Shown here: in pieces, positions 51,701-64,000 of the stretch
How positions within the stretch are numbered: the first letter of the stretch is position 1
How the letters are laid out: every line of letters starts with the position of its first letter
From: Paracyclopina nana
Lineage: Eukaryota; Arthropoda; Copepoda; Cyclopoida; Cyclopettidae
DNA: 64,000 nt
Assembly (NCBI GenBank): GCA_019096065.1
Contig: JAGUCH010000003.1
Location: 4,588,001-4,652,000, forward strand
Direction: 5' to 3'
Made by a program: the position numbers and the translations under genes
The notes under the pieces: model-generated
The model's database searches: none
What the model saw: only the letters and a program-made list of their open reading frames with translations
Told to the model about the DNA's origin: nothing

Positions 51701-53647
51701 TCATCTTTGGCAGATTTTATTTAAAAAGCTTGGAATTGATTGTGGCGACACGCTGTCGAGAGTGTCCAATATGAAATATTCCAAAAAAGCACAGAAATAA
51801 AAATTGAAGCCGTTCACGTAATTACCTTTGGTTTTTACATTGTCATTAAAGAAAACATTCTTCGTGATGCCCATGAATGGACAGTGAGACAAGTAGGTAT
51901 TCCACAAGTATCCACTCAAACCTCCCTTGATTTGCTCAACTTTGACTCCTTGTAGCCTCTCTCTTGCGAAGCCTTGATTTGCGTAGATAGCAGAAGTAAT
52001 TACATTTACTGAGACGTTGTAAGCAAGGTGCTTATAAGAAATTACCTGTGACAAAAATATCATCCAATCTTTTCATTGATGTAAACTCTCGTAATGAGGC
52101 CGCGGCTTGAGCTAATTTTACCCCAAGTTTAGGGCTTATTACGTATGCCCAACCAGGGCAAAAATCGGGGTAAACTCTTCTCGACATTTCCTCTTCTGTC
52201 ACAGCCCTAATTAATAATCTTAAAATATACCGTACTCACTTAAATGCCCACTTTAAGATCGATTTAAATGAAGCCTGCAATTTTTCACCTCTTTTTTTCC
52301 CCTGCTCGAAATTGACACCGCTCGAAAATAGGCCTTCTAATGCAAATGGTCACACAAAGCTTCGACTGTATATATAATTGATAATTTCTAAGCAATTGAG
52401 TAATTTCTCTCTCTTAATGAAAAAGACATGGAAAATCCCATGAGAGGCCTTCATCACACGGAAAATGCTCAGAAAAGATCACTTTTGCATTTCATTATTA
52501 ATTATTAAATAGTTCACCTACCAAGGAAATTTTTTCCTTCCGTTAAATTGCGCTTTACTTAAAAGCTTTCTATTTCAGAACTGATTATTTTTACTCACGT
52601 TTCATATCTTCAATTAGACCCCTTTTGGTCAGATGACCTAGAATTGTTTTGATTAACCAGAAGTACGAAAACTTAAGCATTTCGTTTAAGGCTGTCGTAA
52701 GATTTTAAGGAAACGAGGGATAGATGAACACCCTATAAGATCTGCTTGAAAATGAATTTAATTTATGTCCGCTTAAATTAAACCAGCAAAAAATTCAAGT
52801 CCGGCGCAATTTCGAGCGAGTTCGGTACGCTCAAAATAGCTATAAAAAGCCATCTCACCATTTACCCATGATACTGTCACGAGCATGGTTGGATATTCGT
52901 GGCCTCCATGGTGGCATATTTCGCATGACACTAGGACATTCAATGACATTGTCATGAATGCCGTTTCTGTACTTGCGTTTCAATTCTGCTCTGAGAGTGT
53001 GCCAAAATATGGAAACGTCATCATCGATTTTCACGACGAATTTCGCAGATCCAGCATACCTTCGTAGCAATGCATCATGTGGTGTCATTCATTTTAAATG
53101 TGGCAGTGTCAGCTTACTTGTTGATCCAAAGGAATCCAGAGAAAGACTTGTATGACAAATACTCGTAGCCATCTTGAATACTGATTTGCACAATGTCATT
53201 ATAGGTCATTGATTCTTCTGATATTTTTTCCTCGACATATGAGTTATTGGCCTTCGCAAGCAAAAAAATGGCCACAACGCCTACAGAAAAATCCCCACCC
53301 ATAATACTAATTTTAATTAATAGGTTAAAGTAGATGTACTTCATTGTGTTACCTTGGTGGCTTTGTATTTCTTCTCTGATATTTGATCGCTGTTTGAAAT
53401 TTCCTGGTGCAGATAAGACCATCGCAACTACGTCGAAATCAGAGTCTGGTAATTTTGGGGTAATTGAGAACATAACACCAGCTTTATCCATGATCTGAAA
53501 ATGCGTGGCATCAAATTGTTCGTCAAAGTGAGTGGTAAAGTTGTCGAAGCACTTTGGTGGAGACTCTTGCCACACTATGGCCACCAGTAGCCATTTGATT
53601 TTCAGGCAAAGGAAAAGGATTAATGGAACCTTTGATATCAGCTTCAT
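51701..53647 (-). CDS. GT31-family Golgi glycosyltransferase
   Basis: A type II membrane enzyme of the beta-1,3-galactosyl/GlcNAc transferase family. Five exons, 53353-53647, 53118-53280, 52859-53059, 52046-52206 and 51701-51972, give 363 aa in frame. TM anchor at residues 7-26. Motifs in order: SNIREEI, VVAIFLLAK, the E-rich ESMTYNDIVQISIQDGYEYL, KFVVKIDDDVSIF (DxD metal site), VYPDFCPGWAYVISP, and LDDIFVTG, followed by FARERL across the last splice. The last intron (73 bp) has alternative acceptors; the chosen one keeps the family-like VTGFARERL. The third intron is 652 bp. Acceptor or donor sugar cannot be read. It overlaps the 3' flank of the MFSD6-like gene. Confidence 0.8.
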
Positions 53648-53677
53648 CTCGCGGATCGCAAATGCAACTACAACTTG

Positions 53678-53690
53678 CTTTATATTTTTT
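53678..53690 (-). promoter_or_regulatory. TATA-like box of the GT31 gene
   Basis: AAAAAATATAAAG on the minus strand, about 30-40 bp upstream of the GT31 ATG, within the 167-bp gap to the GT14 stop. This argues against read-through from GT14. Confidence 0.45.
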
Positions 53691-53814
53691 CGGTCACGGT
53701 AAGTTGCTACCTTGGATCCAATAAGTGCATCTACTCACACGAATCCTGGCAAAAAAACGATTTTTTGATTTGATCCTTTTTAAGTAGTGTATGTACAATT
53801 GAACAAAAGTAAGT

Positions 53815-56045
53815 TTATAAAGTACTTCTTGTTAAATATTGGTGTAGGCAATCTACAATGCGAGCATCAACAGACAAATCAAACTTATTAATGAACAAAC
53901 ATTTTCGTTCATACACTTCTGGCAAATCTTTCAAGTCCAAATTGCACAAATGTCTCTTCATCACTCCGAAGCAATGTTTTCTATTAAAGTACCATAGCGT
54001 TCTTCTTGCGCATATTCCATGAGTATAGTCATATTTCTTATCTAAATCTGAAAACAAACCATATGGCGCTCATGTTTCTGTGATCAGCTATTGCGCGTGC
54101 GCTTTTGTTTTGATTTCGCTTCTAACGAGCGCGCGCGGTAATTACGTTGATTAGCAATCTGCTGCCCCATTGGTGATGAGATGAAGGGATCTTTTTGGTT
54201 TAATCTCACTAGGGTGTTGAAGAAAATCTCTTCAGGAAATTCAACATTTTGAATCCAGTCCCATAGAGCTTGCCCTATCTCACTATTCAGAGCAAATTCC
54301 ACTGTGGCCCTAATTGCACAATTACATCGTCAAAAGCTTTATATCAATCTAATGATAATCACCTTGAGAGGACCATCTCGCGTTCCCCTTTAAAAATCCT
54401 TAATTCAAAGGGTGGCTGTTCTTTTTTAATTGCCGTTTCAATCGGCCTCTCTGGGTACATGAATGCGTTGGCAGCATTTTCGGCCATTCTAAAAAGAGCT
54501 CGTCAGCATAAAAACTTGGCCATTGAGAAAGGATCGAAATATTTTTAGATTACAATGCTAGTGAAACATTTTCCCCCACATGGCCACGCTCAAAAATATT
54601 CCACGATTCTGGTCGTTCATGCACGAAGGCTATTCGATTGATAAGTTTCCTCGGCATGGGACCACTTATGACTGCATCTTGGCCGTTTTTTAAGTTCCCT
54701 AGCCATTGTGCCATACTTTTCACTGGAATTTGCGGTAAAGACGTGCCAGCCTGGAACGGAAAATAATTTTTGGCACTGCCGCAACCTCTTAATATTCAGG
54801 CGGTTTTTTGGAAGCGTTGGGAGCAAGTGATGTCATTCTTAGTAAGCAAAAAAGGGAGAAGAAGCGGATAACCTGATTGATGACATATTTCCAATTTGTA
54901 TGAATTGTGAGGAGTTGTCGCATGCACTGAACATCAGCCTGCAAATTAAATGCTCTTCAGATAAATGCTGTATGCATTCTATTACGAGGATAGTATTTAT
55001 GAGCCTTGACCTGAATTCTAGCAAGCGCGAATTTTGCTTGGATACAGAATTGAGTACCTTGAGTAGGGATATGTCGGCCCAAAAAACTGGAAATTCGTCA
55101 TCGAGCAACAAAATTTTAGATGATGGAAAATGCATTTGGTAGCACTGCAACAGATTTCTCACATTGGCTTTGAACGCTGCGGGAGCTTTGCTGTCAATGA
55201 AAATGCAGTACGCATTATGGGGCCTAAAAATGGCGGCCAATTGAGCTTCAAGAAGGCCCAAATGTCCGTGGGCCACTATCACAAAGGCCAGTGGAGTTTT
55301 TTCCTCGGAGTCACTTTTCTACATGTAAAAATTGAAGCTTTATGTGTTAGAGGAGGAGAGCAATGCTCTTGAGTACTGGAAGAAAAGCCACTGACGAAAA
55401 GTTGGAGAAATAGGCCGAGCAATTGGAGATTCTGTACAGGACATTTCCTTCGGAAAATTTCTCTTTGCCAGCCCCATTTTCAGCTCTGCATTCGGTCTCG
55501 TTTTTGGCATAATCCTGGCTTAGGTACGAGCATCGTGGCACGCTCATCTTGGCATTGAGTAGTTTATGTTCTATCCACAGTCGTTCATTGACACATTTTA
55601 GCTGCCCCCCAGCAACGTTCTTGGACTCGTTGCGTGAAGTGCTCTTGGATACGAGCGATTTTCTCTCGAGCTGGGCCGCACGTGGTACATACAAAAAAGG
55701 GTCCACTGGAACGAAATGCACTAAATTAAATCAGTCCCTTTGGTCGTCATTCTCTCAACTCGTTTTTTATGGCTTCGTTTTAATATAGTATAGTCGTTGA
55801 CAGCGCAAAAAACGTGACTTTTTTGTCTGCTTGGAATGTAGTGCTGACACCAATTTCAGGCAGGAATGAAGCAACTTTGCAAATAGCATTACAGTAAGAT
55901 ATAGAATTACTTGCTAGTAGCAAAACATGCAGGCCTACAGAGGCACAGAGAAGCAGGGCGAAGAATCTTCCTGAAAAGAGTCGTATGTACTTTATGTTGA
56001 ATTAGATAATGTAATGAATCAGGTTTTACTTGCACTCTTTATCAT
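53815..56045 (-). CDS. GT14-family core-2/I-branching glycosyltransferase
   Basis: A Golgi type II enzyme of the beta-1,6-N-acetylglucosaminyltransferase/xylosyltransferase family. Nine exons: 56030-56045, 55911-55970, 55377-55705, 55058-55318, 54873-54938, 54554-54750, 54363-54488, 54146-54309 and 53815-54047, giving 483 aa with all phases matched. The first coding exon is only 16 nt (MIKSA plus one base); exon 2 supplies the TM anchor (FFALLLCASVGLHVLLLA). Family marks: PLAFVIVAHGHLGLLEAQL, NAYCIFIDSKA, WADISLLKADVQCM, NWKYVINQAGTSLP, FKGEREMVLSR, PEEIFFNTL, and the ending CLFINKFD. Cysteines are conserved. Tandem with GT31 on the same strand. I would not choose between core-2 and I-branching activity. 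Confidence 0.85.
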
Positions 56046-57676
56046 GGCTCGACATTTCTACGCAACTGAACGACTTCTTCGTGACTCCGACTTGCGCAAG
56101 TGTGCATGTAGAGCAAAAATGAGTTCTAAAGGTTCTATTCATGGCAAATGGCGATGACACGTCGCCATGAAAAACTGTGATTAATTGATATATAGAGCTC
56201 CTCATCATGTGTTACCCAAGTTGCGTGCACTTGTTTCTCGGCTTACTTCAGCTGAAAAATCTCGATTTTCAAGACATACGTTACGTTGTCATAATGAAGA
56301 CCAAAAAAACCTAATCTTGGGCTAATACTTTAATGCATAGATGGCGCTGCGTAAAACCTTCCACAGCACCGCAGAGGAGGAAAATACGTCAAAAGTTGCA
56401 TATTGATCAAATATCCGATGAAGAGGCCATCGTAATATAAGGGGTGGAATAAGGTGCGCGCGCGCATCGTAAATGACTTGATCGCAGCGCTCTCCGGCGG
56501 CGGCCACGACAAGGCCGCGGCTAGAAAAGTGAGGCCGCGTTTAGTCGAGTCGGGCCAACTCGTCAAGGTAGCAGCTTTCCACCACAACTGAGGAGATTTC
56601 ACTCATTCTTCACATTTCATTGAAACAACAGTACCTCAAATTAAAACGACCGCAAAACATACGCGAACGCCATCTAGCGGCGGGAGACGATTACTGGAAA
56701 TCAAGAGAGTAGCAAATTGAACCGCCGCAAATATGGTAAGTTATTTGCCCACTGCAATATATCGAACATGCTGTTTTCTGTGTCTGGTGATCTGCAAGGT
56801 TGTTAGTAGCTTTCCCTTCATGCTTCCTCTCAAAAAAGGTACTATGGCAACCTGCTTTATAGAGTTAAAAACGATGATGCAACACACGAGAAAATTACCG
56901 ATCGATTCACGACATCATTTCTGAATGGCCTACATTTTTCCCCATAGTCAACTTGGCTCTGCTCCAGGAATGATTTGCATTATTTCAAGTTCATCTGCAA
57001 GCTGCATATATTTTATGGGGAGATCAATATGTCAGTAGATGACATATGAATACGATTGTGTACTTTTCAGTTTGTGACCTAAATTATTTTAAATTGCATT
57101 ATCATATGAACACACTTTGAAAAAAATTAGAGATTAGGTCATGTCAGTACTATGTGGCTTAAACATGAACCTTTAGCATAGCCGAAATATTTTTAGTTGG
57201 AAAAACTTGAAAATTACCCGACGCCGTTGTGCCCGTTTGATATCATGTTTTCAAGTACACAAGTGCAAAAGAAAATTGTGAGAAATTCAATCAAATTGCG
57301 CAGAATTTGTTGAAATCAGTAGCCTTGAACAATTGTTCTGCATCTTGCCCTGAAGCATCCCAAAAATGCTGTACTCACTCACTACACAATTAGGACTTTG
57401 CACCTGTTTTGTAACATGGATAATTTCAAAATTGCTCAAGATTATGGAAGCGCTTTAAGATGCTCTTATTTTGCTGAGACCCCATAAATTATTTGCAAAT
57501 GTTTGTTGAGTTAATTGCTCATTTTTCATTGAGAGCATATTTTCTTTTCTGAAGCACTATACATGTACCCACTAGTGTCTACTGTTGATCCCCTTCAAAG
57601 CATGTTTGACAGTAAAGTTTCCAGTCTTGTAGCAACATCATTTGATTGCAGAATCTCAACGTGATCAGTCGTAGTC
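56046..57676. other. Divergent intergenic region with possible 5' UTR exon and CTCF-like sites
   Basis: 1.6 kb between GT14 (-) and the SLC16 gene (+). A possible non-coding first exon of the SLC16 gene ends at 56732 with GTAAGTT; a strong acceptor TTTGATTGCAG ends at 57651, 26 nt before its ATG. A GC-rich block (56440-56540) and two TAGATGGCG motifs in opposite orientation (56338, 56668) lie within it. The remaining sequence is AT-rich without ORFs. Confidence 0.45.
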
Positions 57677-59640
<1,964 letters not shown>

Positions 59641-59813
59641 TCTCCGCTATTTCTCCACGCTTACCTATGCTATAACAACGGACATACTTCGAAAAGATAA
59701 CGTTATCTACAGAATAAAGCAACAAATGCTAAAACACAACAGCTATCTTCATATTTACCTTTATTGAAAAATATTGAAGACGGCAAGCATGGGTTTTACT
59801 CATTAAAAATGCA

Positions 59814-60807
59814 TTACATCTTTTTAACCTCCACTTCGAAAGTGACTCCATTTTCGTTGAGTCTTCGGACAAGGCTAGTATCCTTAAAAGCATAGCCTGG
59901 AGTCAAGACACCTCCATTGCCTGGCATTCGATCTTTTTCATCCAGAATGACAAGTGCAGACTGCACCAAACACTCGCAAGTCGATCCATACCCAATGTTT
60001 CTGCCCCTCACTGTGACGATCACTTGAGTCGTTTCTGGTCCAAGGTTGGTCAAAGACCCTTCATCTGAACCTTTCCATCCTTTGCCAAAAAGTTTCATTT
60101 CAAAATTCGTATTTTCAGCCATTCTACGCGAAGGACCTTGCTTGGAAACGGTTCCAAAAGAGAAAATCTCAGGGTATTTTTCAAGCAGGTATCGACCCAC
60201 TTTGAATTTGGCCAAGACGCCGAAAATGATGCCTGCCATAATGGTCAAAATGGCCAAATAAAAGCTGGGGAACATGGCATAGCATCCGATTTGAGCTGGC
60301 CTCTTGTTGTCAGAATGATACCGAAATCGCTGAGTTCGCATCATGACCGACCTGTCTGAGCCAGGAAAGGTCATAGCCCATGAGTTGACAAGTGAGTTTT
60401 TCTCCAACGCTTTTCGCCGGCGCAATTTAGGCTTTAAATTGGGCAACTTCTCAGGGTACATTGCCTTCCTGATGGGGATTAGCTCGTGGCTCATGGCAAA
60501 CCCATAGATAGCAGATTGCCAGGTGGCAAAGTTGATCATTGCACCAGGTTCATTAGGAGGTGTTGTCACTTTCAAGTATGTTTCGATCGTGTTGACAGGC
60601 CCTTCCATTGATCTATGAATGACCATTTGGCCAACGTCTGCAGGAATTGAATCAAATCCACAAGACCCAACAATGTAGACACCTTTTCTAGATGCCTCAT
60701 CGTGATACCTCAGTTGCATCGATTCCAAGAATTGAGGCTCCCCAGAAATATCCACATAATGAGTGAAATTGGCAATGCAAGCTTTCACAACTTTTTCACC
60801 ACTAAAC
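59814..60807 (-). CDS. SCCPDH: Saccharopine dehydrogenase-like oxidoreductase, 5' exons beyond window
   Basis: The last exon of an SCCPDH homologue: 330 codons starting at FSGEKVVKACI. Marks: THYVDISGEPQFLE, GVYIVGSCGFDSIPADVG, a hydrophobic stretch near the middle (FYLAILTIMAGIIFGVLAKF) typical of the membrane or lipid-droplet form, then GYGSTCECLVQSA and GGVLTPGYAF near the end. About 100 N-terminal residues (the NAD-binding Rossmann half) are missing; the acceptor TAATTTTAG at 60808-60816 shows an intron there, which runs into the 19-bp satellite. The gene therefore continues to the right of the window or has its front exons past the array. Convergent with the SLC16 gene (173 bp). Confidence 0.87.
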
Positions 60808-60879
60808 CTAAAATTAGACAATTGAAATAATATTGAATAACATCGGATCGTACATGTCAAAAGATAAGTAAGAATGATG

Positions 60880-63840
60880 AGGCTCGTGAGCAGAGTCTTG
60901 ACATATTGGCTTTTAATTGACTTGTCTGCTGAGACTTGGGTAGTCAGCTCAGACTTGAATTGTCAATTGATATTTGACTGGTAGCGCTGATATTTCTGAG
61001 CTAAATTACATCACATATGCTCATGACAAAAGATAATTAAGAATGATGAGACTTGTCAGCTGAGACTAGACTTGTCAGCTGAGATTAAATTTGCCAATTA
61101 GGACTAGACTAGACAGCTGAGATTAGACTTGCCAGCTGAGATTAAATTTACCAATTAGGACCAGACTTGTCAGCTGAGACTAGACTTGTAAGCTGAGACT
61201 AGACTTGTCAGCTGAGACTAGACTTGTCAGCTGAGACTAGACTTGTCAGCTGAGACTAGACTTGTCAGCTGAGACTAGACTTGTCAGCTGAGACTAGACT
61301 TGTCAGCTGAGACTAGACTTGTCAGCTGAGACTAGACTTGTCAGCTGAGACTAGACTTGTCAGCTGAGACTAGACTTGTCAGCTGAGACTAGACTTGTCA
61401 GCTGAGACTAGACTTGTCAGCTGAGACTAGACTTGTCAGCTGAGACTAGACTTGTCAGCCGAGACTAGACTTGTCAGCCGAGACTAGACTTGTCAGCTGA
61501 GACTAGACTTGTCAGCTGAGACTAGACTTGTCAGCTGAGATTAAATTTGCCAATTAGGACTAGACTTGTCAGTTGAGACTAGACTTGTCAGTTGAGACTA
61601 GACTTGTCAGCTGAGACTAGACTTGTCAGCTGAGACTAGACTTGTTAGCTGAGACTAGACTTGTCAGCTGAGACTACACTTGTCAGCTGAGATTAAATTT
61701 ACCAATTAGGGCTAGACTTGTCAGCTGAGATTAGACTTGCCAGCTGAGATTAAATTTACCAATTAGGACTAGACTTGTCAGTTGAGACTAAACTTGTCAG
61801 CTGAGACTAGACTTGTCAGCTGAGACTAGACTTGTCAGCTGAGACTAGACTTGTCAGCTGAGACTAGACTTGTCAGCTGAGACTAGACTTGTCAGCTGAG
61901 ACTAGACTTGTCAGCCGAGACTAGACTTGTCAGCCGAGACTAGACTTGTCAGCTGAGACTAGACTTGTCAGCTGAGACTAGACTTGTCAGCTGAGATTAA
62001 ATTTGCCAATTAGGACTAGACTTGTCAGTTGAGACTAGACTTGTCAGTTGAGACTAGACTTGTCAGCTGAGACTAGACTTGTCAGCTGAGACTAGACTTG
62101 TTAGCTGAGACTAGACTTGTCAGCTGAGACTACACTTGTCAGCTGAGATTAAATTTACCAATTAGGGCTAGACTTGTCAGCTGAGATTAGACTTGCCAGC
62201 TGAGATTAAATTTACCAATTAGGACTAGACTTGTCAGTTGAGACTAAACTTGTCAGCTGAGACTAGACTTGTCAGCTGAGACTAGACTTGTCAGCTGAGA
62301 CTAGACTTGTCAGCTGAGACTAGACTTGTCAGCTGAGACTAGACTTGTCAGCTGAGATTAAATTTGCCAATTAGGACTAGACTTGTCAGTTGAGACTAGA
62401 CTTGTCAGTTGAGACTAGACTTGTCAGCTGAGACTAGACTTGTCAGCTGAGACTAGACTTGTTAGCTGAGACTAGACTTGTCAGCTGAGACTACACTTGT
62501 CAGCTGAGATTAAATTTACCAATTAGGGCTAGACTTGTCAGCTGAGATTAGACTTGCCAGCTGAGATTAAATTTACCAATTAGGACTAGACTTGTCAGTT
62601 GAGACTAAACTTGTCAGCTGAGACTAGACTTGTCAGCTGAGACTAGACTTGTCAGCTGAGACTAGACTTGTCAGCTGAGACTAGACTTGTCAGCCGAGAC
62701 TAGACTTGTCAGCCGAGACTAGACTTGTCAGCTGAGACTAGACTTGTCAGCTGAGACTAGACTTGTCAGCTGAGATTAAATTTGCCAATTAGGACTAGAC
62801 TTGTCAGTTGAGACTAGACTTGTCAGTTGAGACTAGACTTGTCAGCTGAGACTAGACTTGTCAGCTGAGACTAGACTTGTTAGCTGAGACTAGACTTGTC
62901 AGCTGAGACTAGACTTGTCAGCTGAGACTAGACTTGTCAGCTGAGACTAGACTTGTCAGCTGAGACTAGACTTGTCAGCCGAGACTAGACTTGTCAGCCG
63001 AGACTAGACTTGTCAGCTGAGACTAGACTTGTCAGCTGAGACTAGACTTGTCAGCTGAGATTAAATTTGCCAATTAGGACTAGACTTGTCAGTTGAGACT
63101 AGACTTGTCAGTTGAGACTAGACTTGTCAGCTGAGACTAGACTTGTCAGCTGAGACTAGACTTGTTAGCTGAGACTAGACTTGTCAGCTGAGACTACACT
63201 TGTCAGCTGAGATTAAATTTACCAATTAGGGCTAGACTTGTCAGCTGAGATTAGACTTGCCAGCTGAGATTAAATTTACCAATTAGGACTAGACTTGTCA
63301 GTTGAGACTAAACTTGTCAGCTGAGACTAGACTTGTCAGCTGAGACTAGACTTGTCAGCTGAGATTAAATTTGCCAATTAGGGCCAGACTTGTCAGCAGA
63401 GATTAGACTTGCCAGCTGAGATTAAATTTACCAATTAAGACTAGATTTGTCAGCTGAGATTAGACTTGCCAGCTGAGATTAAATTTACCAATTAGGACTA
63501 GACTTGTCAGCTGAGATTAGACTTGCCAGCTGAGATTAAATTTACCAATTAGGACTAGACTTGTCAGCTGAGACTAGACTTGTCAGCTGAGACTAGACTT
63601 GTCAACTGAGACTAGACTTGTTAGCTGAGACTAGACTTGTCAGCTGAGACTAGACTTGTCAGCTGAGACTAGACTTGTCAGCTGAGACTAGACTTGTCAG
63701 CTGAGACTAGACTTGTCAGCTGAGACTAGACTTGTCAGCTGAGACTAGACTTGTCAGCTGAGACTAGACTTGTCAGCTGAGACTAGACTTGTCAGCTAAA
63801 ATTCAATTTGCCAATTAAGACTAGACTTGTCAGCTGAGGC
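60880..63840. repeat. Satellite of a 19-bp unit with higher-order structure
   Basis: About 150 units of ACTAGACTTGTCAGCTGAG; each contains the palindrome TCAGCTGA. Variants (GATTAAATTTGCCAATTAGG blocks, TTAGCTGAG, CAGTTGAG, CAGCCGAG) recur in larger blocks: the GCCAATTAGG block is at about 61540, 61995, 62356, 62773 and 63059, spacings that are near multiples of 19. Edges decay on both sides (60880-61060 and 63790-63940). It lies in the intron upstream of the SCCPDH exon. Confidence 0.92.
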
Positions 63841-64000
63841 TAGTCAGCTTACTGAGCATTAATGAGACTTGACAATTAAGGCTTGTCAATTCAGCCGCGA
63901 TTAGGTATGACTGTGATTTGTAAAGTGTAAAGTTGAGACTAGTTAGGACTTAGTTGTCAAGACTGCTGTCTGCTGTCTTAAAGTACGATTACCTGTAGGG
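63841..64000. other. Degenerate satellite flank
   Basis: Loose GACTTG/TCAG remnants of the array and unique sequence up to the window edge. No exon recognised. Confidence 0.4.

Noticed and set aside
53647-53815. GT14 and GT31 as one operon
   Set aside because: A TATA-like box lies just upstream of the GT31 ATG and the 167-bp gap lacks a convincing acceptor.

Overview
This window is nuclear DNA from an animal, most likely an arthropod. Almost every gene is split by short introns, mostly 51-73 bp, with GT..AG ends. The gene set includes an R&R-type chitin-binding cuticle protein, a lipocalin, Golgi glycosyltransferases, a GRIPAP1 homologue and an envelope-bearing errantivirus-like LTR retrotransposon of the kind seen in insects and crustaceans. 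Two orphan intronless 7TM receptors would fit a copepod, other crustacean or springtail, but I cannot settle the taxon from sequence alone. Exon boundaries were set by hand from splice signals, reading frame and family motifs. Every multi-exon model listed as complete closes in frame.

Layout. 1-9.2 kb: 3' part of THUMPD3 (-), a GPX7/8-like peroxidase (+), an orphan 7TM receptor (-), a foldback-like element and two inverted MITE copies, bleomycin hydrolase (+) and a second orphan 7TM receptor (-). 9.6-21.7 kb: a gene-free block made of transposons and arrays. It contains a mariner-like MITE, a 7-kb foldback element with a perfect 9-bp target duplication and another foldback element nested inside it, a third foldback-like structure with ~180-bp repeat arms, and a fourth with 15-bp repeat arms and an 8-bp duplication. 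21.9-25.4 kb: a Myb/SANT-like protein (+), then three small secreted-protein genes (-): a 77-aa peptide, a lipocalin and a CUB-domain protein. 26.4-34.9 kb: a four-exon cuticle protein gene (-) whose third intron holds a complete 7.56-kb retrotransposon with apparently identical 227-bp LTRs. 35.4-37.7 kb: a secreted low-complexity protein (-).

38.5-48.4 kb is the most intricate gene region. GRIPAP1 (-) has eight exons; one intron hosts an unrecognised 521-aa gene (+), and the next large intron hosts two tandem GH35 beta-galactosidases (+) that lie 29 nt apart with a splice-acceptor-like gap. The stop codon of the second overlaps a GRIPAP1 exon. 48.8-60.8 kb: mitochondrial ribosomal protein uS14m (+), an MFSD6-like transporter (+) converging with a GT31 glycosyltransferase (-), a GT14 branching enzyme (-), an SLC16-type transporter (+), and the 3' part of a saccharopine-dehydrogenase-like oxidoreductase (-). 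The adjoining intron of that last gene appears to hold a ~2.9-kb, 19-bp satellite that runs almost to the window edge.

The strongest candidates for something undescribed are the cluster of unrelated foldback elements, whose long inverted arms are themselves built from tandem repeats and which carry 8-9-bp duplications, and the nested, possibly trans-spliced GH35 pair.
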